Shown here: piece after piece, positions 16,101-17,541 of the stretch
Layout: the number at the start of each line of letters is the position of its first letter
Numbering within the stretch: the stretch's first letter is position 1
Assembly (NCBI GenBank): GCA_026770585.1
Contig: MU646969.1
Coordinates: 5,395-22,935 of the forward strand
DNA length: 17,541 bases
Reading direction: 5' to 3'
Source of the DNA: Baffinella frigidus
Taxonomy: Eukaryota > Cryptophyceae > Cryptomonadales > Baffinellaceae
Position numbers and translations under genes: made by a program
The notes under the pieces: model-generated
What the model saw: the letters and a program-made list of their open reading frames with translations, nothing else
Database searches by the model: none
Told to the model about the DNA's origin: nothing

Positions 16101-17541
16101 GGCGGTTCGAGGCGCACCTCAACCCGCGCGTTCTCACACCGCGACTCGGCACAGGTCTCGCGGTAGAGACATCGCCTCTGTCGTCGGACGCGTTGCCCAT
16201 CGTGGCTATTGCCGTCGGTGCCGGTCTGCCCCCCCCCCTCACCTCGCCCCACCTCCCCCTCCCGGCGACTGCAAGCCCCCCTCCCTCTCTCTATCACCCG
16301 CGCGCGCGCGCGCGATCTCTTTGTATCGCTGCCCCTCCCTCCCTCCCCGCTGCAGCAAAGAGGAGGGGATAGCCGGTCACGGCTGGGGGGGCACCGTGCG
16401 TTTGATCACACCGCACAACCGCAGTGAGGGACGGCTCAGTGTGGGGAGAGACGTCAGGGCAGGAGCCCCCCAAGTACCCCAGAGGGGTACCACGCCAGAG
16501 GGATCAAACAAATCATCTTTGACATCTTACAGGAGAAACCCCTTGAAAACTTAGGTCAACGACACCAGATCCGGCGTGGATAAGACTTCGGTTTTCCTCG
16601 ACGAGTCTGGCGTGGTATGTAAGGGGGGGCGTTCTTGGATGGTGTGCTCCGCCTGACTGTGCCTTCCTTCCTGTGCGCAGGGGTGGGAGCGTTGTGCCTC
16701 ACAGTGCTCGTGTTGGGGTATGTCTTCTACAAGCGGCGTCCGTCGACTGGCAAGGTATGGCTGCCACGCCAGAGGGCTCAAAACATCCACTTTTGACATT
16801 TTTCAGGGGTAATCCTCTTCAATTCTTAAATTAACGACTTCAGATCAGACGTGGATAAGGCGTCGGTTTCCCTCGAGCCCTCTGGCGTGGTACGTTGCGT
16901 GTGGTCCGATTCTCGTGTCTGTGTGAGTCGGCTAGCCGCTACTCACGAGGTCTGAAGTGCATTTTATTCGCGCCAACTTGACTTACCTAGTAGCGGGAAC
17001 CGGCGATCGTTTTCGAGGGGTTTGCACTAGCAGAGATCTCGCGGTGTTTCACCGGTGACAAAACACACAGGCGAACAGGACCCACGCCACTCACCCATGC
17101 CAGCCCTGGCACGCAGAGATGTGCGACGCTGGCGCTGATGGGTGAATCCGTCAGGCCTGACGCATTCATCCTCATGGATTCACTCATCACAGCCAGAAGC
17201 CCCTGAAGGCAGATAGAATCCTGCATGACAGTAGAGAGAGAGATTGATAATTTATTGCCAAACAACCAGCGTCAGCGCCGCACATGCTACGCATTGTGCC
17301 ACTTACTGTACCCCGTGTCGGCCGCTAATACGAGCATTTTCCGGATGGATTCTAACTCCACCTCCTACGCATGACAGTACAAAGCCGTGGCGTGTTCCAG
17401 ACACGTTACCAGCTTTGTATTTAACAAGCAAAGTGTGCTACTCACTGTTCCTCGTGTCGGCAGATGCCTCTCGAGACCTTCTCCGTCGTCCCTTCTCAGC
17501 CATCCCCCCCCTCCTCGGAAATCCCCCCCCCCCCCCCCCCC
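170..17541 (+). CDS. Giant TIG/REJ/GPS single-pass receptor-like protein, 21 exons, partial at both ends
   Basis: Gene-level entry. Join: 170-241, 462-766, 923-1055, 1780-1848, 2019-2127, 2366-2478, 2665-2994, 3304-7622, 7702-10087, 10167-11105, 11186-11344, 11632-13143, 13276-13428, 13742-14855, 15000-15052, 15209-15310, 15477-15581, 15862-15928, 16155-16223, 16681-16754, 17464-17541. All introns are GT-AG and all phases close, giving 4087 codons without a stop. Order: about 20 TIG/IPT-like repeats (residues 1 to about 2700), a REJ-like region (about 2800-3400), a GAIN-like region with GPS (cleavage predicted after in-window residue 3750), a Thr-rich stalk, a SEA-like module, one transmembrane helix, a KRR stop and a Pro-rich tail. 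By family knowledge this is a cell-surface adhesion or signalling receptor; ligand and pathway are unknown. No start codon, signal peptide or stop is in the window. Least certain are the short exons 4, 18 and 21. Confidence 0.85.
242..461 (+). repeat. Intron 1: telomere-like array with a unique island
   Basis: 220 bp from GTAAAC to AACCAG, mostly degenerate CCCTAAA and CCCCAAA units. A non-repeat island of about 30 bp near 375-408 could encode EDFFTLPDLT but lacks a usable donor, so it is not called as an exon. AGGT is shared by both splice junctions. Confidence 0.8.
462..766 (+). CDS. Exon 2: TIG-like extracellular segment
   Basis: Opens in phase 0 after CCAG (VRVARPYPPSVAYHVW) and ends after two bases of an Arg codon at CCAG|GTTTCC. 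Content is Thr/Ser/Ala-rich beta-type sequence with a likely disulfide pair (NFCADGCAATLHLYP). The split codon is completed by the first base of exon 3, giving LYPARFPSKEVRLP, which confirms the junction. Confidence 0.85.
767..922 (+). repeat. Intron 2: telomere-like array
   Basis: 156 bp of CCCTAAA, CCCTGAA and CCCTCAA units. The donor side reads CCAG|GTTTCCC and the acceptor side CCAG|GTTCCC, so the junctions share CCAGGTT and look like a slightly diverged target duplication. Confidence 0.85.
923..1055 (+). CDS. Exon 3: end of one TIG-like repeat and start of the next
   Basis: Encodes the typical inter-repeat linker (FFNYKRPAVKSVFPLEG) followed by SLVSLTVEDYQ, ending in phase 0 at CCAG|GTACGT. 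The pattern F-x-Y-x-x-P-x-V-x-x-x-x-P marks TIG/IPT repeat boundaries throughout this protein. Confidence 0.85.
1068..1160. repeat. TC-rich microsatellite with a CG core
   Basis: An almost uninterrupted TC dinucleotide run with a CG dinucleotide run in the middle (about 1104-1116). It lies just inside the donor of intron 3. Long open frames on either strand here (Ser-Leu or Arg-Glu repeats) are artefacts of the dinucleotide repeat. Confidence 0.95.
1206..1779. repeat. Degenerate interspersed module, 3 direct and 1 inverted copy
   Basis: The shared core reads about GCGACCCCTGGTACAAATCG, then a GG-rich spacer, then ACGAGCGAAACAGCTC and GATGATGTGC. Direct copies begin near 1206, 1354 and 1684. 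The reverse complement of about 1505-1550 holds the same core. That inverted copy sits between direct repeats beginning TTTGTCAATTTATTAAACCT at about 1468 and 1544. No coding capacity is evident. Confidence 0.7.
1780..1848 (+). CDS. Exon 4 (23 codons, phase 0 to 0)
   Basis: Translates as GDASTPSRVMAGLFSFFSAP then ALQ, between GGCAG and CCAG|GTCGTT. It joins VEDYQ upstream to VSLSCAGKAV downstream without a phase change. It is short and its acceptor is weak, but its removal would leave no equivalent strand in this repeat. It continues a TIG-like domain. Confidence 0.65.
1849..2018 (+). repeat. Intron 4: telomere-like array, CCCGAAA and CCCTCAC variants
   Basis: 170 bp. The first half is CCCGAAA-type and the second CCCTCAC/CCCTCAA-type, so variant units cluster in blocks as expected from local amplification. 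CAGGT is shared at both junctions. Confidence 0.85.
2019..2127 (+). CDS. Exon 5: TIG-like segment
   Basis: Encodes VSLSCAGKAVQVQGASLKDT followed by GNSQFLIKFAAPPCAA, and ends after one base of a codon at GCGA|GTAAAC. Two Cys residues could pair. The phase-1 end is matched by the two-base start of exon 6. Confidence 0.8.
2128..2365 (+). repeat. Intron 5: telomere-like arrays around a duplicated exon fragment
   Basis: 238 bp. Array sequence (2128-2260) leads to a CCAG acceptor-like site and a 59 bp near-copy of the start of exon 6 (2262-2320). A second short array ending in CCCAG follows. The first copy has no GT donor at its right edge, so the real exon starts at the second copy. Confidence 0.8.
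2262..2320 (+). pseudogene. Relic or alternative copy of the exon 6 start
   Basis: Aligned with 2366-2424, this fragment differs in 7 codons, 6 of them synonymous (VANYTLATSSGNVLLDLGG versus VANYTLATSSGNVVLDLGG). It keeps the same acceptor context (CCAG|GCGTTGCC) but runs into heptamer repeats without a donor. It could be an exon relic, a conversion patch from a paralogous gene, or a partly functional alternative exon. Confidence 0.75.
2366..2478 (+). CDS. Exon 6: TIG-like segment
   Basis: Its first two bases complete a Ser codon; it then encodes VANYTLATSSGNVVLDLGG and FKALQFTYKGTVVSSVTP, ending in phase 0 at GCCG|GTGCAC. A donor 9 bases upstream (after GTCAGCTCG) would keep the same phase, so the exact end is uncertain by three codons. 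Confidence 0.8.
2479..2664 (+). repeat. Intron 6: CCCCATA/CCCCACA and CCCTAAA type array
   Basis: 186 bp. Holds repeated CATACCCCACACC units rather than the usual heptamer, plus a palindrome-containing stretch (GCATGCCTAGAGCATGC at about 2534-2550), then short CCCTAA-type units and a CCCCAG acceptor. Confidence 0.75.
2665..2994 (+). CDS. Exon 7: TIG-like repeat (110 codons)
   Basis: Runs from PSGMTNPGSTGVDISIFIDN to FTIDGDARTW and ends in phase 0 at ATGG|GTCTGC. It contains a boundary signature (LAFEWGYTAPPAMFLEAE). The open frame continues into the repeat, but splicing restores VSASNGGTVQIACVIRNLH from exon 8. Confidence 0.85.
2995..3303 (+). repeat. Intron 7: long telomere-like array
   Basis: 309 bp of mixed CCCTAAA, CCCTTCA, CCCTCAA and CCCGAAA units, the longest heptamer array in the window. 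GGTCT occurs at both junctions (donor GGTCTGC, acceptor CAGGTCTCGG). Confidence 0.9.
3304..7622 (+). CDS. Exon 8: giant exon with about ten tandem TIG/IPT-like repeats
   Basis: 4319 bp without a stop, about 1440 residues of secreted-type beta sequence. Repeat boundaries of the type FxFxYxxxxPxVxxxxP recur near 4360, 4660, 4960, 5265, 5560, 5915, 6285, 6585, 6865 and 7190, so units are about 95-120 residues, as for TIG/IPT domains. A Cys-rich insertion lies at about 6210-6285 (CVSACCEAASCVVDCPGVFTAC), probably an extra disulfide loop. An RRLL motif occurs near 7594-7605. The exon ends two bases into a Glu codon at CGA|GTGCGACCCC; the TAA at 7633 is inside the intron. Overlapping long frames on the other strand are compositional shadows. 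Confidence 0.95.
7623..7701 (+). repeat. Intron 8: 79 bp telomere-like intron with 10 bp flanking duplication
   Basis: GTGCGACCCC occurs at the donor (7623) and again at the start of exon 9 (7702). Between them are CCCTAAA-type units and ...TAAACCAG. This is the cleanest case of an introner-like insertion with target-site duplication in the window. Confidence 0.95.
7702..10087 (+). CDS. Exon 9: seven or so TIG/IPT-like repeats
   Basis: 2386 bp. Its first base completes the Glu codon, giving ECDPAYCIKATDISVPEILR across the junction. Boundary signatures recur near 7750, 8040, 8370, 8705, 9080, 9395 and 9750. Cys pairs occur in CKDTLACKADAV and in a local cluster near 9790-9845 (WCEFCPIPGRTCLVNGRC), which may form a small disulfide knot. 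It ends in phase 0 (SASAGE) at CGAG|GTGCTCGC. The 460-residue minus-strand open frame across it is Arg/His/Gly-rich and not credible as a gene. Confidence 0.95.
10088..10166 (+). repeat. Intron 9: 79 bp intron with 10 bp flanking duplication
   Basis: AGGTGCTCGC spans the donor junction and is repeated exactly at the acceptor junction. The body is short CCCTCAA/CCCTAAC-like units. Its length equals that of intron 8. Confidence 0.95.
10167..11105 (+). CDS. Exon 10: last TIG-like repeat, then start of REJ/PKD-like region
   Basis: Begins VLAEMVVQPADAPVPTTASF and holds the last TIG-type boundary (SFFDDNIALACVECR, about 10225). A section from about 10565 (STIAMDQLGLQLVVTFDHST) with CGQVF and PTCVW cysteines leads to LSVSGPTTIDQCSLLNLKA and PPDFAWSC, which resemble REJ/PKD-type modules (ordered strands with a W-x-C). 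It ends in phase 0 at GACG|GTCAAC. Confidence 0.9.
11106..11185 (+). repeat. Intron 10: 80 bp telomere-like intron
   Basis: CCCTAAA then a pure CCCCAAA block, ending AAACCAG. Nearly the same length as introns 8 and 9, but the junctions share only GG, so any target duplication has decayed or was short. Confidence 0.9.
11186..11344 (+). CDS. Exon 11: REJ-like segment (53 codons)
   Basis: Encodes DLDTTYEIGVTATDMFGSVS, KLVVFKVFKASAPAPQLYFQ and PASVAVTRDLVAE. The pattern Y-x-x-x-V-x-A-x-D-x-x-G is typical of the last strands of PKD/REJ modules. Both ends are phase 0. The exon is easily missed because its open frame is short and lacks an early Met. Confidence 0.9.
11345..11631 (+). repeat. Intron 11: tandemly duplicated intron unit (about 150 bp)
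   Basis: The segment from about 11336 to 11485 is repeated at about 11486 to 11631. Each copy has GTGG(C/T)CGAGGTGCGC, then TTCCGAGTGT-like sequence, a CCTTTGACG motif, and CCATGGA- and CCCTGAACC-type units. The second copy carries a relic of the exon 11 end. AGGTGCGC flanks the whole intron (donor and acceptor), 8 bp exact. Confidence 0.85.
11632..13143 (+). CDS. Exon 12: REJ-like region and start of GAIN-like region
   Basis: 504 codons, phase 0 to 0. It opens with VRAVTVFSQCTDAKSEMLFQ and contains LLLDASVSSDPDVNAG followed by LAFAWACT, a good match to REJ-type repeats (L-x-A-S-x-S-x-D-x-D then W-x-C). Further Cys pairs follow near 12316, 12470 and 12556-12640. At 12850-12942 there are two Gly/Arg motifs, GGGGRRRLLAS and GGRRLLMQSS, around an acidic Ser-rich linker (DSDNESYSDY). 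The remainder (ALILEVDSQYSGMNL...) looks like the helical start of a GAIN-type domain. It ends at GGCG|GTCAAC. Confidence 0.92.
13144..13275 (+). repeat. Intron 12: telomere-like array with 10 bp flanking duplication
   Basis: 132 bp of CCCTAAA, CCCCAAA and CCCTGAA units. GGTCAACAAC spans the donor junction and is repeated exactly at the acceptor junction (exon 13 starts GTCAACAACG). Confidence 0.95.
13276..13428 (+). CDS. Exon 13: GAIN-like helical segment (51 codons)
   Basis: Encodes VNNAASMSAGYMCTSLNLAS, TISSNPAHLSTALVARLLDH and VTVLVSDEHLS. It is a Ser/Ala/Leu-rich, probably helical segment between the REJ-like region and the GPS. It ends in phase 0 at CTCG|GTGCAC. The open frame runs on only because the next intron has no early stop. 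Confidence 0.85.
13429..13741 (+). other. Intron 13: AT-richer insert plus GA/GT-rich minisatellite
   Basis: 313 bp, with GTGCACCCC at the left. A stretch at about 13447-13550 is richer in A/T than its surroundings and unlike the rest of the window. From about 13627 to 13740 there are four degenerate copies of a CACTGAAAGAGAGTGTGGTG unit. The acceptor GGTGGCAG is preceded by G/GT repeats instead of a pyrimidine tract. Confidence 0.75.
13627..13740 (+). repeat. Minisatellite, CACTGAAAGAGAGTGTGGTG-type unit
   Basis: Four imperfect copies begin near 13629, 13652, 13680 and 13709, with spacing of about 23-30 bp. It abuts the acceptor of exon 14. Confidence 0.85.
13742..14855 (+). CDS. Exon 14: GAIN/GPS, Thr-rich stalk, start of SEA-like module
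   Basis: Starts VASITTSCASSALSFMSNAL in phase 0. The GAIN-like beta part includes VSYAMPSTF, PVDIFIGAFF and INISIPF. The GPS is CVYVNGSAFSDAG then GVICQTTHLTSFTVVE (14300 to about 14412): an early Cys, a Cys before the site, and HLT at 14387-14395, where family members self-cleave between L and T. The usual Trp and the second Cys of the CxC pair are absent. From about 14411 to 14770 lies a Thr/Ser-rich mucin-like stalk with PDEVTTTT repeated twice. The end (EEVFVSFSVGLSLTVEEFDE) is the first strand and helix of the SEA-like module. It ends after one base (G) at CAAG|GTTGCG. Confidence 0.9.
14856..14999 (+). other. Intron 14: 144 bp unique intron
   Basis: From GTTGCG to CACCTACAG. It has little heptamer sequence (one CTCAACCCC near the left). 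GGTTGC occurs at both ends (14855-14860 and 15001-15006), a weak trace of a target duplication. Reading through gives a hydrophobic-looking C-terminus and a TGA at about 14981, which could mimic a gene end. Confidence 0.8.
15000..15052 (+). CDS. Exon 15: SEA-like module strand (17 full codons)
   Basis: Its first two bases complete a Gly codon; it then encodes VAGAASITLDSVRILDV. The sequence RLAFRQ-GVAGAASITLDSVRI across the junction is a helix followed by a beta strand. It ends in phase 0 at TGTG|GTACGC. Confidence 0.85.
15053..15208 (+). other. Intron 15: 156 bp, stop-free and divisible by three
   Basis: From GTACGC to CTCTTGCAG. It has no telomere-like array. In the exon 15 frame it has no stop, so retention would add 52 in-frame residues. 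The pyrimidine-rich acceptor supports splicing. Confidence 0.7.
15209..15310 (+). CDS. Exon 16: linker ending in RRLLA (34 codons)
   Basis: Encodes a polar, low-complexity loop (EATGARRGSSASRHREASSD and LEASTGRANRRLLA), phase 0 to 0, ending CGCG|GTCTGA. RRLLA abuts the GSITV of exon 17, placing the intron at the putative SEA cleavage site. Confidence 0.8.
15311..15476 (+). repeat. Intron 16: telomere-like material in opposite orientation
   Basis: 166 bp containing GAGGGTTGAGGGCTTGAG near 15322 and CTAGGGTTTGCGG near 15390. These are G-rich complements of the units seen in introns 1-12. The acceptor is GGGCAG. Confidence 0.75.
15477..15581 (+). CDS. Exon 17: SEA-like strand and helix (35 codons)
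   Basis: Encodes GSITVTCEVDAASVSEANVL and SQRLTSGLVENLKNK. The GSITV start matches the position and form of the GSVVV cleavage motif of SEA domains; the remainder is an amphipathic helix. It ends in phase 0 at CAAG|GTACTT. Confidence 0.9.
15582..15861 (+). repeat. Intron 17: inverted telomere-like start plus a 9 bp tandem repeat
   Basis: 280 bp. G-rich units (GAGGGCTTGAGGGTATAG, GAGGGTTGAGGGTTC) occupy about 15598-15635. A GGAGGTATT unit is repeated three times at 15688-15717. The remainder is unique. The acceptor is GCAACAG; an upstream CTTTCAG near 15812 is an alternative. Confidence 0.7.
15862..15928 (+). CDS. Exon 18: end of SEA-like module (22 codons plus 1 base)
   Basis: Encodes GLPGATVLASPEVVTRVKKT then TQ, ending after one base at CAAG|GTCCAT. 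The phase-1 end matches the GT start of exon 19, which fixes the donor at 15929. An earlier donor at 15901 would give phase 0 and would not fit. AGGTC is shared by both junctions of the following intron. Confidence 0.7.
15916..16016. repeat. 29 bp perfect inverted repeat across the exon 18 donor
   Basis: The left arm 15916-15944 and right arm 15988-16016 are exact reverse complements, with a 43-base loop. In the transcript they would form a strong hairpin enclosing the donor at 15929. Confidence 0.9.
15929..16154 (+). other. Intron 18: 226 bp with foldback and direct repeats
   Basis: From GTCCAT to GGCACAG. It holds the right half of a 29 bp perfect inverted repeat whose left arm covers the exon 18 donor, plus a 36-37 bp direct repeat (15941-15976 and 16016-16052). 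The remainder is unique sequence. Confidence 0.75.
15941..16052 (+). repeat. Direct repeat pair of 36-37 bp
   Basis: 15941-15976 and 16016-16052 both read TGCCGGAA, a T-rich run, then GGCCTTGATGACACGTGCG. They interlock with the inverted repeat arms, so the locus is a compound rearrangement. Confidence 0.85.
16155..16223 (+). CDS. Exon 19: juxtamembrane segment and first half of the transmembrane helix
   Basis: Its first two bases complete a Gly codon; it then encodes LAVETSPLSSDALPIVAIAV and GA, ending after one base at GCCG|GTCTGC. LPIVAIAVGA joins the hydrophobic start of exon 20 to form one membrane helix. Confidence 0.85.
16224..16680 (+). other. Intron 19: 457 bp, C-rich start and a TIR element
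   Basis: Begins with long C and CT tracts, then a CG run (16299-16314) and a strong acceptor-like site (CCCGCTGCAG near 16354) with no clear exon after it. A 126 bp terminal-inverted-repeat element occupies 16490-16615. It ends CTGTGCGCAG. Confidence 0.8.
16490..16615. mobile_element. MITE-like element, copy 1
   Basis: 126 bp with ends CCACGCCAGA...TCTGGCGTGG (10 bp terminal inverted repeat), flanked by TA on both sides (16488-16489, 16616-16617). It shares several blocks with copy 2 (TTTGACAT, CAG-GG, CGTGGATAAG, TCGGTTT). It has no coding capacity, as expected for a non-autonomous DNA element. TA flanks are typical of Tc1/mariner-type insertion, but the superfamily is not shown. Confidence 0.8.
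16681..16754 (+). CDS. Exon 20: second half of transmembrane helix and stop-transfer
   Basis: Its first two bases complete a Gly codon; it then encodes VGALCLTVLVLGYVFYKRRP and STGK. With exon 19 this makes a single hydrophobic helix of about 25 residues followed by KRR, giving an extracellular N-terminus. It ends in phase 0 at CAAG|GTATGG. Confidence 0.9.
16755..17463 (+). other. Intron 20: 709 bp with a TIR element and unique sequence
   Basis: Starts GTATGG; nine bases later the second TIR element begins. About 16891-17463 is unique, with a hairpin (GTGAGTCGGCTAGCCG then CTACTCAC near 16922), an antisense consensus donor at 16981-16986, and two related CACTGT-CC-CGTGTCGGC stretches near 17305 and 17444. 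The acceptor is GTGTCGGCAG. I see no convincing extra exon, though one is possible. Confidence 0.7.
16764..16890. mobile_element. MITE-like element, copy 2
   Basis: 127 bp with a perfect 16 bp terminal inverted repeat (CCACGCCAGAGGGCTC). It is flanked by TG on the left and TA on the right, so the left TA may have mutated. It has the same orientation and internal blocks as copy 1. It lies nine bases inside the donor of intron 20. Confidence 0.85.
17464..17541 (+). CDS. Exon 21: Pro-rich cytoplasmic tail, runs off the window
   Basis: After CGGCAG the phase-0 frame reads MPLETFSVVPSQPSPPSSEI followed by Pro codons from the terminal C run. A Ser/Pro-rich tail after KRRPSTGK is plausible for a signalling receptor. 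Confidence is limited because the exon is cut and its end is a homopolymer. Confidence 0.55.
   Translation, partial: MPLETFSVVPSQPSPPSSEIPPPPPP
17523..17541. repeat. Terminal poly-C run
   Basis: At least 19 consecutive C at the window edge. It may be a genuine homopolymer that stopped sequencing or assembly here; its length should not be trusted. Confidence 0.9.

Noticed and set aside
16355-16440. Extra exon after the strong CCGCTGCAG acceptor-like site in intron 19
   Set aside because: Exons 19 and 20 already join in phase to form one continuous helix; an insert here would interrupt it.
16909-17463. tRNA or other structured RNA gene in intron 20
   Set aside because: Small hairpins occur, but no cloverleaf, A/B box pair or other recognisable RNA fold was found by eye.
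1-17541. CRISPR array, given many short repeats
   Set aside because: The heptamer arrays have no constant repeat with unique spacers, and the window is a spliced eukaryotic gene.

Overview
The window reads as nuclear DNA of a microbial eukaryote with GC-rich coding sequence and GT-AG spliceosomal introns. One very large split gene on the + strand fills it; both ends of the gene lie outside. I reconstruct 21 coding exons (170 to 17541). Every reading phase closes across all 20 complete introns, giving at least 4087 codons with no internal stop. I cannot name the species. TTTAGGG-like heptamers inside the introns and RRLL motifs in an extracellular protein would suit several algal or protist groups (alveolate, stramenopile, haptophyte and others), and the sequence alone does not choose between them.

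The protein looks like a giant type I surface receptor. Exons 1-9 and the start of exon 10 (about 2700 residues) are a tandem array of roughly 20 TIG/IPT-like immunoglobulin-fold repeats. Exons 10-12 resemble a REJ/PKD-type region. Exons 12-14 lead into a GAIN-like region ending in a recognisable but degenerate GPS motif (cleavage signature HLT at 14387-14395). A Thr-rich mucin-like stalk follows. Exons 14-18 encode a compact SEA-like module with RRLL-A-GSITV at its centre. Exons 19-20 encode one transmembrane helix with a KRR stop-transfer signal, and exon 21 begins a Pro-rich tail. The layout combines fibrocystin-like features (TIG array, one membrane pass) with polycystin-1-like features (REJ, GPS).

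The introns are the most unusual part. Most are almost pure degenerate telomere-like heptamer arrays (CCCTAAA, CCCCAAA, CCCTGAA, CCCTCAA), C-rich strand sense. At least four are flanked by 8-10 bp exact direct repeats containing the splice-site (A)GGT, as expected for intron gain by insertion with target-site duplication (introner-like). Introns 16 and 17 carry similar material in the opposite orientation.

Other introns hold a nested repeat family with one inverted copy (intron 3), a near-copy of the exon 6 start (intron 5), a tandemly duplicated unit (intron 11), a GA/GT-rich minisatellite (intron 13), a 29 bp perfect foldback covering a splice donor (intron 18), and two 126-127 bp terminal-inverted-repeat elements bracketing the transmembrane exon (introns 19 and 20). 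No RNA gene, CRISPR array or second protein gene is supported. The window ends in a poly-C run.
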